This document shows positions 36,856 to 45,237 of a stretch of DNA of 64,000 nt, piece after piece. The translations under genes were made by a program, and so were the position numbers. This DNA is from Betaproteobacteria bacterium (GTDB taxonomy: Bacteria > Pseudomonadota > Gammaproteobacteria > Burkholderiales > Burkholderiaceae_C): contig RGCL01000002.1 in assembly GCA_009919175.1 (NCBI GenBank), forward strand, positions 39,259 to 103,258, read 5' to 3'. The notes under the pieces were generated by a model. The model had not been told where the DNA came from and made no database searches. It saw nothing but the letters and a program-made list of their open reading frames with translations. The number at the start of each line of letters is the position of its first letter. Positions within the stretch are counted from its first letter, which is position 1.

Positions 36856-39800
36856 TCAGTGCGTGCGGTTGAGCATGCGCTGAATGCTTTGGATGAGCCG
36901 CTCGACTTGCAGCGGCTTGAGCATGATCTCGTTGACCCCGGCGCGTTCAAAGCGCGCGATGTCGGACTGGGTGACGTTGGCGGTCAACCCGAGAACGGGC
37001 AGGTTCTGCATCCTGGGGTCGCCGCTGGTGCGGATGCGCTGTGTGGCTTCAATGCCGTCCATGCCAGGCATCACCATGTCCATGATCACCATGTCAAATT
37101 CGTCTTTGGCCAGGCGAGCCAGTGCGTCTTCGCCGTTGACGGCTTCGGCCACATGGCAATCGTTGCAATGCTGGGTGAGGATGAGCTTGACCAGCTTGCG
37201 GTTGACGACCTGATCGTCCACCACCAAAAAGCGCAAGCGCCCACCGTGGCTGGCCTGGGTGGTGGGTTGCGCGTGTTCGGGTTGGTCGGCTGTGCCTTGC
37301 TCGGTGAGGGGCAACTCGAACCAAAAGCGCGAGCCCTCGCCCACGCGGCTGCTCACCTGCAGTTTGCCGCCCAGCAAGCCCACCAGCTTGCGTGAGATGG
37401 TGAGGCCCAAGCCCGTGCCGCCAAATTGTTTCTGCGTGTGTTCATCGCCTTGGGCATAGCGCTCGAAGATGGTCTCCAGGTTTTCGGGCGCGATGCCAAT
37501 GCCCGTGTCTTCCACCGCAAAGACCACGCCCGTGGCGCTGGTGCGCACGATCAGGCGCACCTGGCCTTGCGGGGTGAACTTGAGCGCATTGCCCAAGAGG
37601 TTGACCAGCACCTGCATGAGGCGGTGGCGATCGCTGTAGACCCAATTGGGCACGTTGCTGGCGATGTCGCACTGGTATTGCAGCGTGGTGCTTTCGGTGC
37701 GCGGGATGAACATGTCATACGCCGCCTGAACGACTTCGTGCAGGCGAAAACGTTCCTTGTGGGCCACGAGTTCGCCGGTGGTGAATTGGGAGTAATCGAG
37801 CACGTCGTTGATGACGGTCATGAGGTGATCGGCCGATTGCTGGGTGTGGCGCAAGACCCTGAGGGCTTCGGGCTTGTCTTTGACGCGCTCCAGGAGCACC
37901 TGGTTCAAACCCAGGATGGCGTTCATGGGGGTGCGCAATTCGTGGCTCACCGAGGCAATGAAACGGTCGCGCAACACCAGGGTGTATTCGAGCTCCTGCT
38001 GTTTGGCCTCGAGCGCGGTTTGGCGCTCGTGAATGGTTTCGTAGCGCTCCTGGATGGAGTTCTCGTAAGACAGTGGAATGGCAAACACCATCATGCTCAC
38101 GGTGAGGAAGTCCAACAGCGACATGCTCGCCAGCACGGGCGCATCCAGCACATTGACGCTGCTGTCAAACACCAAGCCCATGCGGTCAAGCTGCGCCAGC
38201 CCGATGAGCATCACCAGCGCCACCCCCACAGCCCATTTGCCTTTTTGGGCATCCATGAGGTAGTGCAAGGCCAGGGGCACAACCATGAACCAACTGGCGG
38301 TGGAGGAGCGGATGCCCCCTTCCGCCCAGGAGATCACAAAGAGGTAGAGCAGCCCAATGATGCCGCCCCACATGGTGTAGCGCTTGAAGTTGTTGCCCCG
38401 GATGTGGCAGTACAGCAAGTAGGTGTAGGGAATGCAAAACGACCACACCAGCCATGCCCCCTGGGAAGAGGGCGTCATGAGCCCAGCAATGAAACCGGTG
38501 ACCTGGGCCATGACGTTGACCACGATGGCGTAGACGCGGCGGCGGTCCTGCCAAATGGGGCCTTTGAGGTGCGATTGAAGCCAGCGGATCATGCTGCGCC
38601 CTCGGGTGATGAAGGGGTGGAGGCCGCCGAGCAAGACCACGTCCACCTCATGCTGCTCCAGCCAGCTGAGGGCTTCTTCGCCACCGCTGGCGACGGCAAC
38701 TTGGGCATGGGGCCACAGGGCGATCAAGGCCTTGAGGGTGAGCTTGCGGTTGACGGCGTTGTCGTCCACCACCAGAAAGTGGGGCGCCTGGAGGTCTTGT
38801 TCGGCTTGGGTGTGCGCTGGCGCGGGAGCGCTCGCGCGCTCCTCGGGCCATTCAAACCAGAAGTGGGCGCCACGCCCGGTTTCGCTTTGCACTTGCAATT
38901 GCCCGCCCAGCAAGCCCACCAGGCGGCTGCAAATGGCCAAGCCAATGCCAGTGCCGCCATGGGTGCGGTTGGTGTGCACATCGGCCTGTTCAAAGCGGTC
39001 AAAGATGGTGGTGAGCTTGTCCTTGCGAATGCCGGGGCCGGTGTCTTGCACATCCACGCGCATGAGCCCATGGCTTGCGCTCACCCGAACCGACACAAAG
39101 CCCTGGGGCGTGAACTTGAGGGCGTTGTCGAGCAGTTGTTCGAGGATTTGTTCAAAGCGCAAGGTGTCGAGCTTGATCCATTCGGGCACGTTCTCGTCGC
39201 AGGCCATGTCCAGCACCAGGCCTTTGCTTTGCGCCACGGGGATCCAGCGGGTGCTCAGGTGCTGCACGCTGTCACGGATGGAGGCGGCTTCCTTGCGCAG
39301 GCTCACGCGATCGGCTTCGAGCTGGGAGAGCAGCAAGATGTCATTGATGAGTTTGAGCAGTTGCTCGGTGGAGGTGCGGATCAGTTCGGCGAGTTGCAGG
39401 TCTTCATGCCGATCGGCGAGTTCTTTTTGCAGCACGCCGTTGAGGCCCAAGATGGCATTCATGGGGGTGCGCAGTTCATGCCCCATGGAGGCAATGAATT
39501 CGTCTTTGTGGGATTGCGCCTGGATCAGGGCGGTTTGTGCCTTTTCAACTTCAGCGTTGCGGTTTTCCAGCTCCGCAATTTGTTGCTTGTTGACGTGGCC
39601 GTAGATGTTGACCACGACTTGCTGAGTGAGCATGACGCTCACGAGCAAGGCAAAAGCCCAGCCAATGGTGTCGGTGCTTTGATCCACCGCGCCCGAGATC
39701 CAGCCCGCTTGCACGCCGATGTACATGCCAATGCCAATGGCCAGGGTCAGCAGCAACCACATGGAGCCGTTGCGTGCGCCTTGAACCGTGAGCACGGCCA

Positions 39801-40098
39801 CGGGCAACAGGGTGAACCAGACCATCTTGGGGGAGTTGATGCCGCCGGTTTGCGCGCTGACATAGGTGAGCACAACCAGCCCGGAGATCATGGCGCAGTA
39901 GAGGATGACGTTGACCGGCCAACGGCCAATCATGAAATACAAAAACCAATACCAGATGCCGGCAACCAGGTTGAGCAGGCCATCGTCGATGGGCGCAGGG
40001 ATGAAATAAAAGAGGAGCAAATTGGCGCCGCCCACGCCCAGCCACAGCCGCTGCAAGCCGACCTGTTGCTCTTTGGGGTGAATGCGTTCTTTGGCCAT
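36856..40098 (-). CDS. double hybrid histidine kinase, apparent fusion of two tandem paralogues
   Basis: A 1080-residue protein with two full sensor-kinase modules. Module 1: six or so membrane segments (20-185), H-box with His207 (MGHELRTPMN), HATPase (about 310-430) and a receiver that starts normally (HFLVVDDNAVNRKL) but stops at EVDVVLLGG, where the phospho-accepting Asp should be. Module 2 begins near Met503 (MIRWLQSHLK): membrane segments (515-675), His719, HATPase and a complete receiver with Asp1007 (VIMDMVMPGMDG). The two sensor regions share a GGI-x-S...WF...P pattern, so the modules are paralogous. An in-frame deletion joining two neighbouring genes is the simplest origin. The signal is unknown. 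Confidence 0.9.
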   Translation of the reverse strand: MAKERIHPKEQQVGLQRLWLGVGGANLLLFYFIPAPIDDGLLNLVAGIWYWFLYFMIGRWPVNVILYCAMISGLVVLTYVSAQTGGINSPKMVWFTLLPVAVLTVQGARNGSMWLLLTLAIGIGMYIGVQAGWISGAVDQSTDTIGWAFALLVSVMLTQQVVVNIYGHVNKQQIAELENRNAEVEKAQTALIQAQSHKDEFIASMGHELRTPMNAILGLNGVLQKELADRHEDLQLAELIRTSTEQLLKLINDILLLSQLEADRVSLRKEAASIRDSVQHLSTRWIPVAQSKGLVLDMACDENVPEWIKLDTLRFEQILEQLLDNALKFTPQGFVSVRVSASHGLMRVDVQDTGPGIRKDKLTTIFDRFEQADVHTNRTHGGTGIGLAICSRLVGLLGGQLQVQSETGRGAHFWFEWPEERASAPAPAHTQAEQDLQAPHFLVVDDNAVNRKLTLKALIALWPHAQVAVASGGEEALSWLEQHEVDVVLLGGLHPFITRGRSMIRWLQSHLKGPIWQDRRRVYAIVVNVMAQVTGFIAGLMTPSSQGAWLVWSFCIPYTYLLYCHIRGNNFKRYTMWGGIIGLLYLFVISWAEGGIRSSTASWFMVVPLALHYLMDAQKGKWAVGVALVMLIGLAQLDRMGLVFDSSVNVLDAPVLASMSLLDFLTVSMMVFAIPLSYENSIQERYETIHERQTALEAKQQELEYTLVLRDRFIASVSHELRTPMNAILGLNQVLLERVKDKPEALRVLRHTQQSADHLMTVINDVLDYSQFTTGELVAHKERFRLHEVVQAAYDMFIPRTESTTLQYQCDIASNVPNWVYSDRHRLMQVLVNLLGNALKFTPQGQVRLIVRTSATGVVFAVEDTGIGIAPENLETIFERYAQGDEHTQKQFGGTGLGLTISRKLVGLLGGKLQVSSRVGEGSRFWFELPLTEQGTADQPEHAQPTTQASHGGRLRFLVVDDQVVNRKLVKLILTQHCNDCHVAEAVNGEDALARLAKDEFDMVIMDMVMPGMDGIEATQRIRTSGDPRMQNLPVLGLTANVTQSDIARFERAGVNEIMLKPLQVERLIQSIQRMLNRTH

Positions 40099-40128
40099 GA
40101 TGCAGCTCAGTTCATAACGTCGTGCATA

Positions 40129-40145
40129 CCGGGTTGTTGACCCGG
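40129..40145 (-). other. hairpin after parB
   Basis: CCGGGT, a five-base loop and ACCCGG form a six-pair stem six bases after the parB stop on the minus strand. No T run follows, so it is not a classic terminator; it could slow decay of the parAB message or mark a rho-dependent end before the kinase gene. Confidence 0.4.
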
Positions 40146-40150
40146 CTCAA

Positions 40151-41026
40151 TCAAGCTGTTTTTTTCAGGCGCTCAATCAAGCCGTTGAGTTCGTCCAGAG
40201 ATGAAAACGCAATGGCCAGCTCGCCCTTGAGTCGCGCGCCTTTGCCTTTGGCGCGCACTTCAACGCGCGCGGTGAGCAAGTCGGACAGCTCTTCTTCGAC
40301 ACGGCGCACATCGCCAGATTTGTCAGTGCTGGTGCTTGCCTTGGGGCTTTGGCCCCATTGCTTGACGAGTTGTTCGGCTTCGCGCACCGACAGTTTTTTC
40401 GCGACGATGGTTTGCGCTGCGCTGATTTGTTCGGCCTCCTGCAAGGCCAGCAGTGCGCGCGCGTGACCCATGTCGAGGTCGCCCGCCATCACCAGGTCTT
40501 GCACGGCGCTGGTGAGTTGCAGCAATCGCAAGAGATTGGACGCGGCGCTGCGTGAGCGCCCCACGGCTTGCGCGGCTTGGTCGTGGGTGAGCTTGAATTC
40601 GTTGACCAGGCGTTGCAAGCCTTTGGCCTCTTCGAGCGGGTTGAGGTCCTCGCGCTGCATGTTCTCGATCAAGGCCATGGCTGCGGCGTTTTGATCGCTC
40701 ACCTCCTTGATGAGCACGGGCACCTGGGTCAGGCCAGCGAGTCGGGCGGCTCGGCTGCGGCGCTCGCCCGCGATGATTTCGTAGGTGCCGGGCTTGTTCT
40801 TGAGCGGGCGAACCAGCAAGGGCTGCATCACGCCTTGCGCGCGAATGCTCTCGGCGAGTTCGTACAAGGCGCCCTCGTCCATGCGGGTGCGCGGCTGATA
40901 TTCGCCAGGGACGAGGACATCTAAAGACAGTTCGCTGGGCGAGCCCGCATCGCTTGCTGCGCTCACATCGGGTCCGAGCAAGGCTTCGAGGCCGCGGCCC
41001 AATCCTTTGGTTTTTTTGGTTGCCAT
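40151..41026 (-). CDS. parB: chromosome partition protein ParB
   Basis: A 291-residue CTP-dependent DNA clamp that loads at parS and spreads. It starts with KKTKGLGRGLEALLG (the ParA-stimulating tail), then the CTPase motifs, including LLVRPLKNKPGTYEIIAGERRSRAARLAG, the NPLEEAKGLQRLVNEF box, and the helix-turn-helix LTHDQAAQAVGRSRSAASNLLRLLQL that reads parS. The C-terminal LAIAFSSLDELNGLIERLKK is the dimer domain. It is co-directional with parA, 14 bases downstream of it. Confidence 0.97.
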   Translation of the reverse strand: MATKKTKGLGRGLEALLGPDVSAASDAGSPSELSLDVLVPGEYQPRTRMDEGALYELAESIRAQGVMQPLLVRPLKNKPGTYEIIAGERRSRAARLAGLTQVPVLIKEVSDQNAAAMALIENMQREDLNPLEEAKGLQRLVNEFKLTHDQAAQAVGRSRSAASNLLRLLQLTSAVQDLVMAGDLDMGHARALLALQEAEQISAAQTIVAKKLSVREAEQLVKQWGQSPKASTSTDKSGDVRRVEEELSDLLTARVEVRAKGKGARLKGELAIAFSSLDELNGLIERLKKTA

Positions 41027-41040
41027 TTTGTATAGTGAAA

Positions 41041-41835
41041 TTAAAGGGTTTGGGCTCTACTCACCAATTCGCGGGCAAAGTCCAGGTAGGCCAAAGAACC
41101 GCGTGCGCTGGGGTCAAACACCACACCGGGCATGCCAAAGCTGGGGGACTCGGCCAGGCGCACATTGCGGGGGATGACGGCATTGAACACCTTGTCGCCA
41201 AAGTGGGCCTTGAGCTGTTCGCTCACCTGTTGCTGCAAGGTGATGCGGGGGTCAAACATCACGCGCAGCAAGCCAATGATGCGCAAGTCTGGGTTGAGCT
41301 TGGCATGGACTTGTTTGATGGTGTTGACCAGGTCGGTGAGGCCTTCAAGGGCGAAGTATTCGCACTGCATGGGCACGATCACCCCATTGGCGGCGCACAG
41401 GCCGTTGAGGGTGAGCATGGACAAGGAGGGCGGGCAATCGATGAGGACAAAGTCGTAGCTGTCGAGCACCAGCGACAAGGCTTGCTTGAGGCGTTTTTCC
41501 CGTTGGGGCAGGTTGACCAGCTCGACCTCGGCACCGGCCAACTCGCGGTTGGCGCCCAGCACATGGTAGATGGGGTGATCTTTTTTGCCCGCGTCAGACC
41601 ACTGGCTTGGCACGGCGGCCTGGCGCACCGAGGCTTCGCCCAGCAGCACGTCGTAAATGCCCAGATCGAGCTGGCGCTTGTCCACGCCCGAGCCCATGGT
41701 GGCATTGCCCTGGGGGTCAAGGTCGATCAGCAAGACCCGCTGACCCACCGCAGCCATGCCAGCGGCCAGGTTGATGGTGGTGGTGGTTTTGCCAACGCCG
41801 CCTTTTTGGTTTGCTACGCAGAAGATCTTTGCCAT
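41041..41835 (-). CDS. parA: chromosome partition ATPase ParA (Soj)
   Basis: A 264-residue deviant Walker ATPase: QKGGVGKTTTTINLAA (Walker A, residues 9-24), LLIDLDPQGNATMG (Walker A') and FVLIDCPPSLSMLT (Walker B). It forms the nucleoid-bound gradient that pulls ParB-parS complexes apart after replication. The start at 41835 gives MAKIFCVANQKGG, the standard chromosomal ParA N-terminus; the longer open frame upstream overlaps lysE. It lies 14 bases from each neighbour. Confidence 0.97.
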   Translation of the reverse strand: MAKIFCVANQKGGVGKTTTTINLAAGMAAVGQRVLLIDLDPQGNATMGSGVDKRQLDLGIYDVLLGEASVRQAAVPSQWSDAGKKDHPIYHVLGANRELAGAEVELVNLPQREKRLKQALSLVLDSYDFVLIDCPPSLSMLTLNGLCAANGVIVPMQCEYFALEGLTDLVNTIKQVHAKLNPDLRIIGLLRVMFDPRITLQQQVSEQLKAHFGDKVFNAVIPRNVRLAESPSFGMPGVVFDPSARGSLAYLDFARELVSRAQTL

Positions 41836-41849
41836 GTGTGTCTCCCCAA

Positions 41850-42464
41850 TCAACGGCTCAAGGCCAAACGCAAACCAAAACCCAGCATCAACACCCCAGC
41901 CACCCGATTCAACCAGAGGGTCAATCGGGTGTTCTCGCGCATGCGGGTGGAGAAGCGATGGGCCAGCAAGGTCACCACCAGGCCGTACAAAAAGGTCAGC
42001 ACAGCGATGGTGACCGCCATGATCACAAACACAAGTTGGATGTGTGGGTGGTCTTGACGAACAAACAAAGGGAAAAAGGCCAAATAAAACACGATGGCTT
42101 TTGGATTGAGCAAGGTGATGACCAAAGCCTGGCGAAAGTAATGGCCAGCCTGAAGTTGAAGAACCGGGGCATCGCCAGGTTGAGCGCGGATCATGCGCCA
42201 GCCCAACCAGGCCAGGTAGGCCGCCCCCGACCACTGCACCCAGACATACAGCCAGGGGGTGGTGAGCAAAACCGCCGAGAGCCCCGCCACCGCAGACCAC
42301 ATCAACACCTGGTCACCCGCAATGACACCCAGGGTCGCAGCCAGGCCGCCACGCACACCGCCCTTGGCGGTAGAGGTCAAAAGGGCCAAATTGCCGGGTC
42401 CGGGGATAGCCAAAAACACCAATATGGCCACCACGAAAGCCAAATAATCGTTCAGTGTGTCCAT
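41850..42464 (-). CDS. LysE/RhtB-family amino acid exporter
   Basis: A 204-residue membrane protein with five to six hydrophobic segments and the family opening LVFLAIPGPGNLALLTSTAKGGVRGGLAATLGVIAGD, followed by LTLLNPKAIVFYLAFFPLFV. Such proteins export amino acids or homoserine-lactone-like compounds; the substrate is unknown. It is inserted between rsmG and parA in the partition operon, and its 73-base upstream gap contains a parS site. Confidence 0.9.
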   Translation of the reverse strand: MDTLNDYLAFVVAILVFLAIPGPGNLALLTSTAKGGVRGGLAATLGVIAGDQVLMWSAVAGLSAVLLTTPWLYVWVQWSGAAYLAWLGWRMIRAQPGDAPVLQLQAGHYFRQALVITLLNPKAIVFYLAFFPLFVRQDHPHIQLVFVIMAVTIAVLTFLYGLVVTLLAHRFSTRMRENTRLTLWLNRVAGVLMLGFGLRLALSR

Positions 42465-42521
42465 GGGGTGACGGCTAGATCGTGAGCACGCAGTTTAACC
42501 GCGACAGGCCTGAGCAACCAG

Positions 42522-42537
42522 AGTTTCACGTGAAACA
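42522..42537. promoter_or_regulatory. parS centromere site
   Basis: AGTTTCACGTGAAACA matches the 16-base parS consensus at 15 positions and contains the perfect 14-base palindrome GTTTCACGTGAAAC (42523-42536). It lies right after the rsmG stop, about 12 kb from the origin. Confidence 0.96.
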
Positions 42538-43197
42538 TCAGGCTTTAAGAAGCCAAACCAGGCACCGTTGGGCCTCCAGGCCGGGTACGGTGACGGGGTC
42601 CACCGACTCCAGCACAACATGGGGCGGCAAGGCCTGGATTTCTTCTAGTGGGGTTTTGCCCTTAAGGCAGACCCAGCGCCCCTCCTTGGCCAGGAGGTTG
42701 TCGGTCCAGTTCACCAAATCCGGCAAGGACGCAAAGGCCCGGCAGGTGATGGCCTCAAAGCTTTGTTTCACATCTTGCACCCGCGCATGGCGGGACTTGA
42801 GGTTTTTGAGCCCCAACTGGGAGGCCACTTGCTGGATGAAGGCGGCTTTTTTGCCCACCGAGTCCACCGCCAAAACCTGGGTTTGGGGCCAGGCAATGGC
42901 ATAAGTGACCGCAGGAAAACCAGCGCCAGAACCCACATCGAGCAGACTGGCGGGGGCGGGGCTGCGTTGTAGCCAGACCGGGATGGTGGCCAAACAGTCC
43001 AGGGCATGAAGCTGCAAGGCCTCTTGGGGGCTGTCGATGGCGGTGAGGTTATGCACCCGGTTCCACTTTTGCAGCATGGTGAGGTGGCCCATGATCTGGT
43101 CCACCTGGGTGGCATTGAGGGTCACGCCCATCTGCACCAGGGCCTGCTGGAGTTCGTCTCTCAGGCCAGCCAGGGCGGCCGCATCAAGGGGGCTCAT
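42538..43197 (-). CDS. rsmG: 16S rRNA (guanine-527-N7) methyltransferase
   Basis: A 219-residue SAM-dependent methyltransferase. The SAM-binding [17 protein letters not shown] is near residues 88-104 and the substrate region has [23 protein letters not shown] and [14 protein letters not shown]. It methylates G527 in the decoding region of 16S rRNA; loss gives low-level streptomycin resistance in other bacteria. Its ATG overlaps the mnmG stop as ATGA. A parS site starts directly after its stop codon. Confidence 0.96.
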   Translation of the reverse strand: MSPLDAAALAGLRDELQQALVQMGVTLNATQVDQIMGHLTMLQKWNRVHNLTAIDSPQEALQLHALDCLATIPVWLQRSPAPASLLDVGSGAGFPAVTYAIAWPQTQVLAVDSVGKKAAFIQQVASQLGLKNLKSRHARVQDVKQSFEAITCRAFASLPDLVNWTDNLLAKEGRWVCLKGKTPLEEIQALPPHVVLESVDPVTVPGLEAQRCLVWLLKA

Positions 43198-45164
43198 GCC
43201 GGATGGAGGGTGGAGGTGTCGTCGGGGGCGCGCTCAAAACCCTTGGCGCGGGCACGCTTCAAATGGATGAGCAACAGGGAGATGGCGGCGGGGGTGATCC
43301 CAGAAATCCGCGAGGCCTGACCCAGGGTTTCAGGGCGTTGCTTGTGCAACTTTTGCCGCACCTCGATGCTCAGGGCTGAAATGTCCAAATAGTTGAGGTC
43401 GCTGGGCAAGGGCAGGTTCTCGTAATGGGAGGCGCGGGCGACTTCTTCCTTTTGGCGATGGATGTAGCCCTCGTATTTGGCCGCAATCTCCAGCTGCTCA
43501 ATCACGGTTTCACGTGAAACACGGTCGCAGGCAGACCAATCGGCCTGGTCAAAACGACCCTGCGCCAACTGCATGAGCTGGGCATAACTGACTTGCGGCC
43601 GGCGCAACAGATCAGCCAGGGTGTGCTCATGTGAGAGAGGGGCACCCAGCAAACGCTGCGCTTCGTCGGCCGGGATGAAGCTGGGATTGACCCAAATGGA
43701 GCGCAGCCGCTCTTGCTCGCGAGCAATGGCTTCGCGCTTTTGATCAAAGGCCGCCCAACGGGCATCGTCCACCAGGCCCAGATGTCGACCCAGTTCGGTG
43801 AGGCGCATGTCGGCGTTGTCCTCCCGCAGCATCAGGCGGTATTCAGCCCGGCTGGTGAACATGCGGTAAGGCTCGTTCACGCCCTTGGTGGTGAGGTCGT
43901 CCACCAGCACGCCCAGGTAAGCCTGGTCACGGGTGAGCACTTGGGCAGGTTGGTCCTTGGCCTGCAAGGCGGCCTGCATGCCGGCATACAAGCCTTGGGC
44001 GGCGGCTTCCTCATATCCGGTGGTGCCGTTGATCTGACCCGCCATGAACAGGCCTGAAATGGACTTGGATTCAAAGTTGCGCTTGAGGCCACGGGGGTCG
44101 AAATAGTCATATTCGATGGCATAGCCCGGGCGCAAGATGTGGGCGTTTTCCAGCCCCGGAATGGACCTCACCAAAGCGTATTGGATGTCAAACGGCAAGC
44201 TGGTGGAAATGCCGTTGGGATAGATCTCGTGGGTCGTGAGGCCCTCGGGCTCCAGAAAGATCTGATGGCTGTCCTTGTCAGCAAAGCGGTTGATCTTGTC
44301 TTCAACACTGGGACAGTAGCGCGGCCCCACCCCTTCAATCTTGCCGGTGAACATGGGGCTGCGGTCAAAGCCGGAGCGGATGATGTCGTGGGTCTGGGTG
44401 GTGGTGTGGGTGATCCAGCAGGGCAATTGCTGGGGGTGCATGCCCACCTGACCCATGAAGCTGAAAACCGGAATGGCGCCGGGCAATCCCCCTGGCATGC
44501 CGTCGCCAGGTTGCTCGGTGCAGCGGCTGAAGTCGATGGTGCGGCCATCGATGCGCGGCGGTGTGCCCGTCTTCAAGCGCCCCTGGGGCAGCTGCAGTTC
44601 TTTGAGGCGCTGACTCAACCGGATGGCCGGCGGGTCACCTGCACGCCCCCCCGCGTGGTTTTCCAGGCCCACATGGATCTTGCCATCAAGAAAGGTGCCT
44701 GCTGTGAGGACCACCGTGCGCCCCCAGAAGCGCAGACCCAACTGGGTGATGGCCCCCACAACACGGTCGCCCTCCACCATGAGGTCATCCACGGCCTGCT
44801 GGAACAACCAAAGGTTGGGCTGGTTTTCGAGGCGACGTCGTATGGCCGCTTTGTAGAGCACGCGGTCAGCCTGCGCACGTGTAGCGCGAACGGCTGGGCC
44901 TTTGCTGGCATTGAGAATGCGGAACTGAATGCCGGCTTCGTCGGTGGCCAGGGCCATGGCACCCCCAAGGGCGTCCACCTCCTTGACCAGATGCCCCTTG
45001 CCAATGCCACCAATGGACGGATTGCAGGACATTTGCCCCAAGGTCTCGATGTTGTGCGAAAGCAACAGCGTGTCACAGCCCATGCGTGCACTGGCCAAGG
45101 CGGCTTCCGTGCCCGCATGGCCACCACCGATCACGATCACATCAAAACGCTGAGGGAAGTCCAT
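43194..45164 (-). CDS. mnmG: tRNA uridine-5-carboxymethylaminomethyl modification enzyme MnmG
   Basis: A 656-residue flavoprotein that, with MnmE, modifies the wobble uridine of several tRNAs. The FAD motif [12 protein letters not shown] is at residues 12-23, then [23 protein letters not shown], the MnmG signature [12 protein letters not shown], and [19 protein letters not shown] 45164 ([15 protein letters not shown]) is preferred to an upstream start. The partner mnmE is 12 kb away, across the origin. A parS palindrome lies inside the coding sequence at 43506-43521. Confidence 0.97.
   Translation of the reverse strand: MDFPQRFDVIVIGGGHAGTEAALASARMGCDTLLLSHNIETLGQMSCNPSIGGIGKGHLVKEVDALGGAMALATDEAGIQFRILNASKGPAVRATRAQADRVLYKAAIRRRLENQPNLWLFQQAVDDLMVEGDRVVGAITQLGLRFWGRTVVLTAGTFLDGKIHVGLENHAGGRAGDPPAIRLSQRLKELQLPQGRLKTGTPPRIDGRTIDFSRCTEQPGDGMPGGLPGAIPVFSFMGQVGMHPQQLPCWITHTTTQTHDIIRSGFDRSPMFTGKIEGVGPRYCPSVEDKINRFADKDSHQIFLEPEGLTTHEIYPNGISTSLPFDIQYALVRSIPGLENAHILRPGYAIEYDYFDPRGLKRNFESKSISGLFMAGQINGTTGYEEAAAQGLYAGMQAALQAKDQPAQVLTRDQAYLGVLVDDLTTKGVNEPYRMFTSRAEYRLMLREDNADMRLTELGRHLGLVDDARWAAFDQKREAIAREQERLRSIWVNPSFIPADEAQRLLGAPLSHEHTLADLLRRPQVSYAQLMQLAQGRFDQADWSACDRVSRETVIEQLEIAAKYEGYIHRQKEEVARASHYENLPLPSDLNYLDISALSIEVRQKLHKQRPETLGQASRISGITPAAISLLLIHLKRARAKGFERAPDDTSTLHPA
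43506..43521. promoter_or_regulatory. parS centromere site inside mnmG
   Basis: GGTTTCACGTGAAACA matches the parS consensus at 15 of 16 positions with an intact 14-base palindrome (43507-43520). It encodes the VSRET part of MnmG, so the protein sequence tolerates the site. It is 984 bases from the other parS copy. Confidence 0.95.
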
Positions 45165-45237
45165 GACGAAGAACCCATGGGGATAAACCCCGGACAAAGG
45201 GCACCGATTTTATGAGGAACGCTAAAAACCGTTGGAT

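Noticed and set aside
37426..40140. Long open frame on the plus strand (904 codons) opposite the double kinase
   Set aside because: It is a mirror of the high-GC kinase gene: no family motif, His/Gly/Ala-rich composition, no ribosome site, and complete overlap with strongly supported domains.
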